64,000 nt of DNA from Larimichthys crocea (Eukaryota; Chordata; Actinopteri; Sciaenidae): contig NC_040033.1 in the NCBI RefSeq assembly GCF_000972845.2, positions 4,616,241 through 4,680,240 on the forward strand. Direction: 5' to 3'. Made by a program: the position numbers and the translations under genes. This document shows positions 23,401 to 35,620 of the stretch, piece by piece. The notes under the pieces are model-generated. The model saw only the letters and a program-made list of their open reading frames with translations. It had not been told where the DNA came from and did not search any database. How positions within the stretch are numbered: position 1 is the stretch's first letter; each line of letters opens with the position of its first letter.

Positions 23401-26400
23401 ATGTGTGTTTATAGTGCATTTGAATGTGAACGGTGCACGCGAGAAGGTATAAAAATGTTATAAATTTGCTTATACTGTGAAGTCATGGCATAGGATGTTG
23501 TAAAATGTTCAATATGCCAGATATACTTAAGCCATATTCATTATCTTAAATCCTTAGACGGGTAAATTTGTATGAAATTGAAATCGTGTGTTTTTTGTGT
23601 GAAAATGTGTATGAAATATTTTATTGCAATTTATGATTATTTTCTTTAGTTTTCACGGTGCCTAAAGATCCAGAGGAATAAAATCAAGTGCACCCATCAG
23701 AAAATCTCCACTGTTATTCAGAGGCCAAAGGCTGCTACAAAGAAATTTCCTTTGGTTTGGTTCTTTGGAGATTGACATAGACAGTGAATGGGAGCGCTGA
23801 TTGCGACAAAGCCAGTGTACCGGGGAAATGGTTATTTCCTGATTGTTTGATAGTTATTACTTTCATCACAAATAAACACACCCCACACCGCCACGCGCTG
23901 CATTGAATCACCACAATGTCTCATCTGGACTGAAAACGACCTTACAGTGCACAGTACCAGCGAGCTGCCCAACAGGAGGAATAGTTAATCCGCAGGTACT
24001 TAAATGCAAAAGCCGGCATATTCCATCAGAACTGCCTTTTGGACGTTTGAATATCTTCAGGAACCCTGTGAACCACACACACCTTTCCCCATGTAGGATT
24101 AGGGGGTCCGTCTCCGACCGTTTTCATAACGTTCTAAAACCGACAATCAGCCGTGCACATCCACCTCACGCTGTGATCAGTGAGCTGTGCTGAGCTGAGC
24201 TGTGAGGTGAGAAGAGAAAGAAAGCAGTTTTAACTTCCCTCGCTCTCTTTTTTCCATCGTCGACGATTGCTGCCACTTTTTTCCGCAGAATGCAACACTG
24301 AGCATCTTCTGAAAAGGTGCGACATTATTCCCCTTTTTAAGTGATATCACATCTAGTGTGACCCCAAACACCTTTGATTCTTCTTTACTTGTCAACAGCT
24401 GAAGCAGCTCTCTGGAGTTTGCAACTGTGTAAACTGGCTCACTGCATAAAGATAAAAACAACTGTGCAGAGGTTAATGAGGCTGCACAAGAATCGCCTTC
24501 AAAGGTGAAACTGCGTAATCTCATAAGGGTTTGGCTTCTCGGAGGAATTTGAATCATACAGTGATTTACTTTCCTTGTCGAGCAGCTTTCAGAGTAATGT
24601 AGCTTCTGCTCCGTTTTGGAGATCCTCAAGCCTCCAGGTTCTTTCTCTGTGTTACGCCCAAGGGAGTACTTCTAACTCTAATGGATGTATCCACACACAC
24701 AAAAAAAAGACTGCAGCAGATCCACTGAGGTTACAGTCAATGAGTGTTTTCCTGTCTTGTGCACTGTAGGCACAGAAATTCCCACATCCATAACGCACCC
24801 AAGACAGATCGGGCGAAAAAGGGGCCATGTTTTTGTCTTAAAATCTGCACCATCATTGCACTGGTGGTGAGAACAAAAGGTTCGGAGAGATTTTTGTCAT
24901 GGGCACTCCTTTGGGAGAGCAGAATCTTTCATCCATATAGCCCTATTACACTGGGAGGCACCCAGTGAGTAACAACAGCGGTGAAAGCTCTCAGGGGAAA
25001 TAAGGAACAAAGGAAGGTCTTAAAATTGTAGCGTGCAATAATGTATAGTCCAAATTCAGAGGATTATAGAGAGTGAATCGTGGCTTTGTAAGGTTTGTGT
25101 CTTTGCCAGCTGCATGTCTTTGTGTTCCTATCTGTATTTGCGTGTAATTTATGCATGTGGGTGGTAAATCTTCCAGAATTTGGAATGCCACTTCCCTGTC
25201 ATCCGTAGAGCATGAGAGCCTTGACATTATCACAGCGCTCACATTAAAGTCATCATCATGACGACGAAATGTCAAATTGGGGAAAAGCAACAATCCCTGT
25301 AAAAACGTCTAACCTTTTTGCCGTGCGTGCTCAGCGTTCTCTCCGAGTCCCCCCGCTGAGTCTTTTCTCTGCAGTTGTTCGGTCACAGAGGCCCTGCCTT
25401 GCAAATTTTCCTGACATTTATGAAACGCGATTAGGTGGGATTCTCACCATCTGTGCCAAACATACCTCTAAATCACATTATGCACGACACAGTAAACAAG
25501 CTTCCGCGTCAGACCCGAAGATCAGCGTTGAAAGCATTTCGGTGTCCACATCTTCTCTCATTTACTTTATTTCTTTTTGCAGGTAGAGTGACAATAAGGC
25601 ATGTAGAGCTTCAGTCCCCCTTTCTGGCTAAACAAATCTGAGGTTCACACCTTGTGCTCCTGCTGATCTAAGAGTCAAACAGACACGATTTCAAAGATCC
25701 ACAAGAAGTGGGGTGAGCCAAGGCTTAAAAAAAAAGACTTGAAAAGAATTCATAGGCATGAAGTTCAAAGTGTTGTAAATTTGTTTCTTTTTCTGTGGGA
25801 ACCCAACTTTACCCCGCCATAGTTGAGATTCCTATATTTAGACTGCTACTGCCATTACTAATCAAGGGATTTAGAGGGTAGGGTTTTTTGTGCCAATTCA
25901 AAAGAAATCAGACTGAGTTGTCAAATAAGCACACTCCATTTAGAGCGAGGAGAGGGCAGCTCGATCCCCCTGCCAGCAGGATTACTAATGACGGATATAA
26001 CAATGACAAAGAGAGAGAAATTCATGCAGGTGATGACGGCGCTCCCTTTGCATTTTACATGCAAGACTAGCAGAGCTTTGCAGCGTGGAGACAAAGGCTT
26101 AATTGGCATCCAGATGTATATTGGCATTGTTTCCCCTGTGATCCATGTTATTGATAGAGACTGCACGTAAGTCTCTGATGCACAGATCAATGGGCTCCCA
26201 GATGAACTCATTAGGAGTGGCTTTTTTTTCCACATCTATACTTACCGGATAGATACCAGATTAATCCAGAATGGGACAAAAGTTAAGCAACAAAGTTATT
26301 CAATGACCTGTTGTCTTTATAGCACAGAGCTCACAGGTTTTATTCCTTAGTTTGCAATGTAAAATGCATATTGTACTTGACCTGACAAAAACTTGTCTTT

Positions 26401-26629
26401 AGAATAGAAATACAAATAACATCACCTACAGTAAACAAACAGGGATTTCTCTTGTTCGATTTGTGCAGTCTTCCTCCATCTGTCTGTCCTCCACAGCATT
26501 GATAGTTTGTTCATTTAAAGCTGCATTATTCTGTATTTTTTATTTAAACAATGGACCATTCTGGAAGTCTCTATTTAGAGTGCAGTGTTCTCTTATTTCT
26601 CTGAATCTTCTGTTGGCAACTGTACAACT
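20486..26629. other. Long gene-free stretch with two repeat-poor blocks
   Basis: No gene is supported across 6 kb. About 22040-22340 is complex, with an 8-bp hairpin (ATGGCTCC / GGAGCCAT, 22105-22124) and several ATTA cores. About 25900-26230 is also complex and has two octamer-like half-sites facing each other (TTGCAT, ATGCAA at 26048-26064). Both look like possible regulatory elements. The 150-codon minus-strand frame at 24177-24629 has no recognised domain. Confidence 0.4.
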
Positions 26630-26639
26630 ATTCATCACA

Positions 26640-27230
26640 CTCTGAAGGTGTGAGGTGCACCTCAGGGTTACGTCCTTGGTCCTCTTCTGTTTGCCTTGTT
26701 TAATCTTCCCCTTGGACAGAAAATAACACTAGGTAGCTCCTATCACTTCTATGCTGACGATATTCAACTGTACATGTTAAAAAATTTCAATTTTAAATAA
26801 ATGCCTGAACTTTCTAAGAAGCTGAATAGTAATAACTTCCCACAGTGTAGAGGTGCTTATTCCTGCTCATCTTCAAGGTCTCAATTCTCTCTCCTCTTTT
26901 GTTAAATCCTTCCTACAAACTGTAGGTGTAGGACCAGGCTCTGATTTTGAACCAGAATGTCAAGTGTTTGATTCATGCATGTTTCTTCCATATTGCATAA
27001 CACGCTTTCGTCTAACCCAGTCTCAGCTATTGTAACTCCCGTCTTAAATGCTGCTGCAGATCTCATGTGACTATTTCAATTTCTCTTACCTTGCTCCCCA
27101 TTAAATTACAATTCAAGTTCAATTCAGGTATATTTTAATCACTTCTGCATGGTGTAGCTCCTGTCTATACATTAGAGATCTATTGTACTGCTTTACCAGC
27201 AGGTCTCTATAGTCCTTGGATTAGAGTTTG
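26640..27230 (+). pseudogene. Decayed reverse transcriptase of an L2/Rex1-like LINE
   Basis: From 26657 one frame reads [15 protein letters not shown], and at 26750-26761 Y-A-D-D, the catalytic motif of reverse transcriptases. PQGxxLGPLLF and YADD are the B and C blocks of non-LTR polymerases of the L2/Rex1 (CR1) group. A stop codon sits just upstream of the first block (TGA at 26651), and the frame breaks after YADD. Further on, CTCCCCATTAAATTACAATT fits the usual LPVKYRI-type block, again out of frame. Neither the endonuclease part nor a 3' tail is seen next to it. It is an old, non-functional fragment. Confidence 0.75.
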
Positions 27231-27304
27231 CTGGGTGTGCCTTGATCCAGGCTTAAAACTAAACTCTTCATGTAATATTCAGGTGGTTCGCTCAGTTTGC
27301 TCAC

Positions 27305-27400
27305 CTCTTCCTCATGTCCACATTTTGAAATGTCCTTGGGCAAGACGCTGAACCTTGGGTTGCTCTCAAGACAACCTACTGCATGCCAAATTGCTGGTCC
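27305..27400 (+). repeat. Possible SINE/MITE fragment (CCTTGGGCAAGAC motif)
   Basis: TGTCCTTGGGCAAGACGCTG followed by AACCTTGGGTTGCTCTC resembles a short interspersed repeat that is widespread in fish and that usually reads CTTGGGCAAGACACTGAACC. Too short and degenerate to classify. It may be part of the debris of the LINE just upstream. Confidence 0.4.
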
Positions 27401-28296
27401 CAGGATAAAATGTAAAGTGTAAAATATTTGCAATATCTGGTCCAGTTTTGCCATAAAGATGAAATTTTTTGTTTTGTTTTTCCTTGGTCTGTATTTATGT
27501 CTGCATTTATTTTGTGACTCACTTTGTGACGATCTGGTATATAAATAAAGTTCCTCACTACTTAGTTCAGATCATTTTGATTCCGACATACAGACTTCAC
27601 ATAATACGACTCTGTAAATGCAATGCTTCCAAATCCTCATGCCCAACGTGATTACAAAACATCAGATAATGACATCTGCTCATCGGCGTCTTTCTCAATC
27701 GACGCAGCGGGTGGCGACATTCAATATGTCGTTTGCTTTTCAAACATTACAATGATATCCTCCAAACAGTGTCAGTGTGTATCCTATATATAAAATATGC
27801 TTGATTTCTTCTCTTTTTTTTTAGTCTGCCACAGAGAGAACCCACACAGCCCCATGAATATATTCCATTTGATATTCTCTGGGCTGCTTGATCTTGATCC
27901 TCTGTCTGCTTTTCCTGTGCTATGAATATATTACAAGGACACAAAAGAAAATAATTTTATTTGGGGGGGGAAAACACAGAGCTGGATGGCACGGGAGGGG
28001 AGGATAAGAACGGCTGAGGAAGGCCGTGGTGTTATCAAACTGAAAGTAAAAGTAGGACACAGTTTTATCATTTTGTCCCAAGTCTAGCAGCTGTGACAGT
28101 GGTTACCAGTAGTTATCAAGCCACTGGCAACTCAATACATCATACATAATATTCTGGCATATTCACACTGCTGGTTGTATCCCGCCAACACCCACAGGAC
28201 GAAGGTATCGTCTTTGATCACATGTCCATGAGGAGGTGTATGAGGTATTTGTGTGTAAACACTTCATTTAAGCTCCCACATGTCAATTCAGCAACA

Positions 28297-28297
<1 letters not shown>
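27401..28297. other. Gene-free stretch
   Basis: No gene or named repeat. A run of eight G lies near 27963-27970. Otherwise unremarkable. Confidence 0.45.

Positions 28298-28371
<74 letters not shown>
28298..28371 (+). repeat. CA microsatellite
   Basis: About 37 CA units with one AAAA interruption near 28327-28330. The complementary strand reads as TG and gives the cysteine/valine-rich pseudo-frames on the minus strand. Confidence 0.98.
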
Positions 28372-28375
<4 letters not shown>

Positions 28376-28829
28376 ATACATTATGTAAAACAGAGTTCTC
28401 CTTCCACATTTCTGCCCACAGCGGCATGCTAATCCTATCAAAGTGAGTGTGACAGAGGATGTTTTCACACCGACTGAAACTGTATGAACACAGAGGCTGT
28501 GTACAGTAGCTCGGAGGGACAGTGAGATGTCGCTGATGCGTGTTGTTACAGTACTAACTCGTCAGGGGAAAGGACAAAATGTTCCATCTGGTATTATTTT
28601 AATATTTCTCATGATTATGTAAAGTATTTTTGTCCCTAAATAAAAGTAAATTAACTTGTTATTGGAAGATTAACAACAGTCAGTCAGCTGTAACTGTGTA
28701 TTTGTTATGATTAAATTACTTATGATCAATGACTACTGAGTCGACAACTTTACTGACATTGCCAGCAATTGAAAAAACTGGTGTTAACTACATAAACTGA
28801 CATGAAAATGTGCCACATGAAGGCACATA

Positions 28830-28832
<3 letters not shown>
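28372..28832. other. Gene-free spacer between two microsatellites
   Basis: Nothing recognised in this 460-bp spacer. Confidence 0.5.

Positions 28833-28865
<33 letters not shown>
28833..28865. repeat. AT microsatellite
   Basis: An uninterrupted alternating AT run of about 33 bp. Confidence 0.97.
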
Positions 28866-28866
<1 letters not shown>

Positions 28867-30591
28867 TTATACTGCTCTGGCCAAGCAAAAGATGACACAC
28901 AAAGGGTAAATAAGATGGACTAATTACAAGAGAACACTGACTAAGTCAGACGTCAACCAAAATGTCAGAACTAGAAATATAACCACTCCACAGAAGAGCA
29001 GCTGAACACGGCGAGAGGTGTCTGATGGCAGCAGGTATGCACTGCTCGTCCACGTCTGGAGTGAGTGTGGCTGCCAGATCAGTCAGTAAATCTAAAAACA
29101 GAAAGCTGATCTCAATAGAAAAAGGTCAACCACACTGCTGAGTAACTATTGGACTAACCTCACATGAGTTCCTTAAACCCAGCAAGGTGCGATGAATATT
29201 CATTCCTCATGGATTAATGCCAATGCTGCGTTACTTGTACACATATTGGTTGAATATTTATATCCAGATGTTTTGTTTATTGTAAATTTCAAACTAAGTC
29301 ACTGTACTATAGTGAAGTAACATACTTTTTAATTAATTTTCATTCATTTTATAAACAGTTACTTGGATATACAGGCTTATTACAAAAGCCACAGCCATGA
29401 TATGAATGCAAATCATACATATATGCATATATATAATATATTCTTTAGAAAAGCAAAACACTTTCATCACTACTTTCATTTCATGAACACTATATTTGTT
29501 CTTTTTTCTTTAGCTTTGATCTTGATACGACTTTAAGGGTCTCAGAAAACCTATTGCGACTGCTGTTTGAAATATAATATTTGTATTTTTTTTTTGTGAC
29601 TTTCTAAATCAAACTCCTGACCCAGAATGTCAACAGAGCAGATACAGCCTGTATGTGAACTGAAGGGAAATGCAAGCAAGCATTTACACTGCAGTCCACT
29701 CTACTGTGTGTGTGGGTAGTAATATATATGGTGACTGCAGTCTATATGACTGCAGTGATAGTCAGGGGTGTAAAAGCATAATTAGGAAAAGTTGTGGGCT
29801 GAGAAGCTGAAACAGAGTTAGAAAACGGTCTGTGAGATCGACAGGTATGTGTGTTGACACCTGGCCATGTGAAGTTTCTATACTGACGTCGTTTTATATG
29901 CAGAGAATAAATCCCCCTCCGGCTGGCGAGGCAGAAGTTGTCTTTGTGTCATTCTTTCACAAATACACAGTGCAGGGTTCAGAGCGAACGGAGTGTCGGG
30001 CCAGGCCGCCTACACTGGCATAAAATGTTCTTTGTAAAGTGTATCAGAAAGAAGTGACTCACTTGTTTTGTTACGAGATTTAAGGAAAAAAAAAAGTGTT
30101 CTTTTCCCATTCAGGAGTCAATGACTACAGAAAATCAAATCCATTTTGGTATTAAATGCCTGCAATGTAAGCAATGGTACACGGCAGGGCGAACAATGAA
30201 GCGGAGGCAAAGTCTCTCTTAGAGTTTATCACCTCATTCATGGCCGCTTATCACAATGAAAGTTCTAATCTCAGATTTAGATTAAATCCCTCTCTTTCTT
30301 TTTTCTTTCTAAAACAGAAAAAAACAACTAAAGACTAACATGAGAAATGAAATTGAATATGTGGATAGGGTAGGATTTCAATTGTGCCACCGGATTTAAA
30401 TCAATTTGCTGTGATGTTTAATTGGATGGCTCAGATGTAGGTGGTGTTAATACAGAATACAGATCTATACAGAGCTGTCAAGGACAGTTTTTCATCCGAA
30501 GACACATGATATTGTTGTGCTAAAACCTGTGAACCTTTCTCTTTCACTCTATAAATCCTTCTACAGGTACACCTTCAGTCTTGTAGAGTCC
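28866..30591. other. Gene-free stretch
   Basis: No supported gene. Two TGACTGCAGT direct repeats lie close together near 29732-29756. Small A and T runs. No mobile element recognised. Confidence 0.45.
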
Positions 30592-30726
30592 TTAGAGGCT
30601 GCTGAGCCTGGTTACATTGCCTGCCCAGCTCCGGTTCTGGCATGACACTGCCTCTGCTGTGCCCTGGGCCTGAAAACGTCCTCTTCTTGGTGGTCCAAAA
30701 TGCCTGTGGTACCCTGGTGCTCAGAG
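30592..30726 (-). repeat. Unnamed dispersed repeat, copy B (fragment)
   Basis: On the minus strand this reads, in order, GAGCACCAGGGTACCACAGG, GAAGAGGACGTTTTCAGGCC, AGAACCGGAGCTGGG and ATGTAACCAGG. The same order appears on the + strand at 45385-45520, and the 15-mer AGAACCGGAGCTGGG is identical (30624-30638 against 45478-45492). A strong-looking acceptor at its left edge (TCCTTCTACAG, ending 30566) therefore need not mean an exon. Confidence 0.7.
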
Positions 30727-32344
30727 ATCGCAGTGCTTTACTGTCTATCAGGAAACATTTTCTCCATAAAATATGATCCAGTTTTTTACCAAAGTCAGTG
30801 AAATAGTTGGTGGTGTGTGACTTGGTAAAGTGTTACGTGCTTCTCACAGGTGAACGTACCTGAAGCACAAACTCACATAGTATAAGAACAGGTGTCATCA
30901 GGTGAATGTGCCACTCCACACGCCACATACAAGTCAGTGTAGCATGATTTCAAATAAAATAACCCAGTGTTGCATCAAAGTTTGAAAATTCCGGTGTCGT
31001 GACAGCCTCGTCTTATAATAGACAGAATTACATTGTTCATAGTCGACAGCAAACGAGGTGTTAATGGTGGACTCATTAGATCTGCCGGTGCCTGTAAACC
31101 CTGTAAATCATTTTATAGAATAACTCTGACGCACAGACTCGAGATCCGGGCCGAGATGAACTGCCAAGTGGGTCATGAGAAGTTCCCATGTGGGCGGCTG
31201 GAAAAGCAATAAAGCAACTTCCACACGCACTCAGACATAATCTGCTGAGAGGATAAACTCTGGAAATGATGCTATCACTTGGCATAATTTTTACTTGACT
31301 ACACAGACAGAGAACAGCTGAGGATCTCCATGCTCTGCTGCCTCTCCTGCATTCGTACATGCTCCATGTGTGTCTACGTCTTTAAGAACTGAGACAAATG
31401 TGTCTGATTTCCCGTCTTCGACGTCTCTCCGGGCTTCATTTTAGCATGCGAGGCCCAGAGATATGTATATTCAGGTTCATCATTATGATTTTCCCAATAA
31501 AGTGGTCACCATGGTAACGACTCTGCGGCAGCCAGTGGCCATTCATCTTTCTCTGCGAACGCTGTTTAATTTAACCCCTCGTTTAAGTTGGGGAGCGTTC
31601 CGAGCGCAATCCATCACCGTTACTGTGCAGATGACACCGTGACATGATTTCTCATCAATATCATACATGAGAACCGCTGAGCCATTAAAACGCCATGATA
31701 GGAGATAGCACGGCCGAGGGGAGGGAGGGTGCGAGGCGCAGAGGAAGAGCACTGTCTTTATCTTCACGCGTTGATAAAAGGCTGTTTTCATTTCAGGACT
31801 GAGTGCCATCAAATCCTGCAAAGCTCCTCTCGCTAAAAAACTTTTCCCAACTCTGTCGTTTTGATATAGAACAAATCCCGTCAGTGTGTGTGTGTGGTCG
31901 GAAATAGATCTATTATTTGTTTTGTGTAAATTTCCAGCAAAGGGAAATCATTTCCTTCATGAAAATATCAAAAAAAAAATATTTTTTTATTCTTCAAGCA
32001 GCATGAAATAAGTCAGACACACTTTTATCTCCTCTCTCGCTCTCAGCTCTTCTGTCACATCTCCGCTAATGCAAACTTCAGGAGAAATGCGTCAAAGAGA
32101 AGAATGGTACACGCTCTTTATTTCAGTGTCACGTGTGTTGTCTCCTCATTTAAAAGCTTTGCAGGTCACGTCGAAGCTGTGGCTGTTTATTTGTGTTTTT
32201 ATCTCTTTAAACATTCTTAACATCATATTTTAATGGAGCGTTTGTGTTATTCTGATCTGGCGATGTTCACTCTTGAACATTGCAAGTGTCATTTCAGCAC
32301 GTGTACTATTTATAGGAAAAATCCAAATCAAGAGTCAGCAGCCT
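30727..32344. other. Gene-free stretch containing a repeat-poor, CpG-bearing block
   Basis: No exon is supported. About 31430-31830 is complex and has more CpG than its surroundings; it carries the X-box annotated separately. An A9/T7 inverted tract lies near 31968-31990. Confidence 0.4.
31505..31518. promoter_or_regulatory. RFX-type X-box palindrome
   Basis: GTCACCATGGTAAC is a full two-half-site match to the RFX consensus (GTNNCC, AT, GGNNAC). RFX factors bind such sites in ciliary and neuronal genes. No promoter or exon is obvious beside it, so a distal regulatory role is the more likely reading. A 14-bp match can also be chance. Confidence 0.5.
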
Positions 32345-32463
32345 GCAGTGGTGGAAACTTCTACATTCAAGTACAATATTCATGTATTCTCTGTTGATTT
32401 ATATTATATTTTTTTATTTTGTTACATTTATTTGATTACTTTAGATGCTAGTTACCTTCAAAA
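32345..32463 (+). repeat. GTGGTGGA-type element, truncated copy
   Basis: Starts CAGTGGTGGAAACTTCTACA and continues with TACATTTATTTGATTACTTT and GATGCTAGTTACCTTC, matching the interior of the family annotated at 20134-20485 (ACTACATTTATGTGACAC, GTTACTAGTG). The right terminus was not found. Confidence 0.5.
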
Positions 32464-32774
32464 TTGAGTTCAGTTCAATTAAATTAATAATACCAAACTG
32501 AGAGAAAAAACTTTTGATAGTTAAAAAAGTTGCTTTGTGTGTTGTTTTCTATGACAGTCCATTGTAGCTGTAAAGAGAATATCTGGTTGTGAAATTTACC
32601 TCCACAACATGTTTTCTCTCATCTTCTTTGCTTTAATATGCTGTTTGCTACCATTGTTTCCCACATGAGAGGTGTTATAGAGGAACCTGGAAGCTAAATG
32701 CTCTCTCTCCCTTTGAAATATCTCCCACGTACGACACATATAACACGAGCACAAACCTCCAAAGACACATAATA

Positions 32775-32799
32775 CCCCCCCCACACACACACACACACA
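32775..32799 (+). repeat. C run followed by CA microsatellite
   Basis: Eight C followed by about nine CA units. Confidence 0.95.
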
Positions 32800-35459
32800 A
32801 TCCAGTTACCCGTCACAAAAAAGAGCTCAGGACTTTCTCCTTCCTTTTTTTTTCAGTATAAAAATACACGTCTCTGGGCGGGAATTAAATCATTTAAGTT
32901 AATCTAAGTTGGCGATGCTGGAATGTAATTACATTTCCTCAAATTCTGCACTTAGAAAGAACCTTGACTCTCATTTTCTTTCTTTCTTCTCTCCAACAAC
33001 ACACGTTTTGTGCGCTGCTTGTGTTTGAATGTTCAGGTCAGCCGAGTTCTCCTAACTGTGTCAAAACGATCACGCCGGTAAAGTACTTCAAATGTGTGTC
33101 AGTAAATTTCATATATTCAATTACACGTCGCTTTTGCAACAGAAATGACTTTAATATTTAAATGATTTTAAATCGTGCACGTGAGGACAGTCGTGAAAAC
33201 AAAGACTTAAAATGCTCCACAGCGCTACTAGTGGTGAAAGGTTCTTCAAGGCTCCTTTAAGTTTTTTAGTAATTTACTTTGAATTAACTGTTGTTACTTG
33301 TTGTATGACTCGTTTTGCTTGAGTAAAAATTGAAATACTTTTACATTTTGTGCCTGATTTCACTACGTTTTTATGCATCTGACAATGTCAAGTTCAGAAG
33401 GTTATGCAAAAGTTTGGAATGATGCAAACTAGATTAACAAATAAAGACATTTAAACATGCAGCTCACAATCAGTGACAGTAAAAAGGCTGAGGATTATGA
33501 TGACGATAGAGATTGGACCTAAACTCTTCTGCGCTGTGCAAGAATCTGTTGAACTGTACGTTTTTTTTAGTCTTAGCATATGGTACAACGACTGACTCAA
33601 CGGTGCATTGACTTTGCAAAGCTATTAATGATCTGTGTCGTGGCTCTGTAGGAGACTCATTTGTTTTTGTGTCTTCCTTTCATTTTTTTGTTTTTGGTTC
33701 CCTCCCCTCCGTCTGCCAGCTGGCAAAGTTACTGATGAAGCAGAGACGGAGGAAGCTGACAGCTCAGCTGGTGTCAGTGTCTTGGTTAAAGTGAAACGCG
33801 AGTGCAAGAAAGACATATCAGCGCCTCCTCTGCCTCTGCCGGGGCATTGTGATGACATCTCTGTTTCTCTTTGTCTTGACACATTCATGCCATACTTGCA
33901 CTGCAAGTTCCAACTACAGAGTCAAATGATACGAATCAGATATTTCTTGAAATCTAAAATTGACAATGAAGCTCTTCTGGCTTCCTGAATAAACTTTCAG
34001 CATGAAGCAGCTGTTCAGGACACACTTCTTGTCACTTTCGTTCCTACCAAGTGCAACGAGCGCAGAAAGTCTTATCTGTGTGCGAGACCGACCGAGGCGT
34101 TCATTAATGCAGCGTCGTGTCACACACAACGTTTCTGAGAAAATAAACGTGACCTCGAAAAAAAGAAACGTCTACTCCTGCAATTTTTATGCAAATTATG
34201 CAAAGTGAAATGGATTAAGCTCTGGGTGTCTGCATACGCGCCGGGAGACACCGACCAGAGCCGGTTGATGAAAATCTTAACAGATTTGTCACATCTCGCA
34301 TCATGGTGGAATAAACAGAAACAAGTTCACATATATGTAAATATATATTTTTTGTCCTGTCTTTTGTTCATCTCAGGTGAAGCTGTAATCCAGTAGAGAG
34401 CTTTGCTGTGGAAGTGTGAGCTCAAAGGCTGCACAGTAAAATCTTTAGCTCCTCTTCCGTCTGCATTAGGAATAATTATATCTCCTTGTCTGGGGCTGTT
34501 ATTCATTTTCCTTTCTCGAGTCAATCAATGCACTGTATTTCAAAGCTTCCAAAGCCCTTTCTTGATTTAATTGCTGTGCACCACATCTTCCCTGCGAGTG
34601 AGTAGAATCAATTTCTTACAATTGTTGGACGTCAGTTGCCGTCGAGGGCCGACGTGATAATGAATAAAAACTCGGTTTGTCCTTTTTTAGATCACACTCG
34701 CGTCTCACGTATCAAAGGATTTGTCTCATTACGCCGTCTCCACATTAGAGATCGGCGCGCTTAAGTCAACGTTTCTGCCTGTCGAAAAATTTGGAGAAGT
34801 GTTTTTTAATGTTTCATGTCTGTCATCAATATTCGATGTTCAACTTTTTTACCAAAAGTAAAATCTGCCCATAACTTTAAAGATGAGCAACATTTGTCCA
34901 CTTGACATGATGACGTCATCATGTCATCTAATCTTGGACTCAAAAGGTAATCTCAACTTCTGCTACTTGGAAAATCTGCTGACTCTCTGAAGTTTCTTTA
35001 ATGACGTGCTCCTTTAAGCTGCATTCAGATCATTCCCGTCAGGTTTTTAACTAGATTTATCCCATGTTAGCAGTATTTTCCCCAAAGCATAATTAGGCAG
35101 ACTATAGTTTAAACTCACACTCACCAGGTAACACTAAACCACCCGTTCACTGGCTGATCTGTGCAGAAAAACCTATGTGCTGCAATGCATTTTCTTAGTG
35201 TAAAAATGTGGAACTATTAGCAAAGGTGGCATTAATAACTTAACAAAATGTTGGCGCCACATTTGCTCATATGAAAACTGTGTTTGCTGCGACATAGTGT
35301 ACATGTATGTCTGACACGGACTGCATCCAGAAGACCTTAAAATGTGTTTAATCAATAAAATCCTTAATTAAGTGACACACCCAGATCATCTGGAGGCTAA
35401 GCGTTCGGATGTTTCTCGCTGCCGTTGCTTCTTGTGGTCAGATTTGAGGTTGGGACCAA
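32800..35459. other. Gene-free stretch
   Basis: No gene I would call. A strong pyrimidine tract and CAG at about 33672-33719 precede an open but unrecognised frame (see rejected list). TGACGTCA sites occur near 34911 and may bind CREB/ATF factors, though the palindrome is short. No named repeats. Confidence 0.4.
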
Positions 35460-35541
35460 CTTTAACCAAACTAGCTCCATATATTTTAGTGACATCATAC
35501 CTTTAACCAAACTAGCTCCATATATTTTAGTGACATCATAC
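35460..35541 (+). repeat. 41-bp tandem duplication
   Basis: Two direct copies of a 41-bp unit starting CTTTAACCAAACTAGCTCCA, at 35460-35500 and 35501-35541, identical by eye. No divergence is visible, so the duplication is recent or an assembly artefact. Confidence 0.9.
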
Positions 35542-35620
35542 ATCAACCACTAAAGAATCCTGGTACACAATTAACCCTTGCAATAGACAGCTGCTCTAAC
35601 AGACCGTGAAGTTTAAGTGG

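Noticed and set aside
24177..24629. 150-codon minus-strand frame
   Set aside because: Starts without a convincing ATG context and matches no domain; length is within chance for a 64-kb window.
28218..28468. Cysteine/valine- and histidine/threonine-rich frames
   Set aside because: They are translations of the CA microsatellite.
30567..30770. Possible exon after TCCTTCTACAG
   Set aside because: The open segment is short and overlaps the dispersed repeat copy B.
33635..33988. 117-codon + frame behind a strong acceptor-like tract (CAG at about 33719)
   Set aside because: Several frames are open to similar extent, no domain or donor is convincing, and the N-terminal part of the frame is just translated pyrimidine tract.
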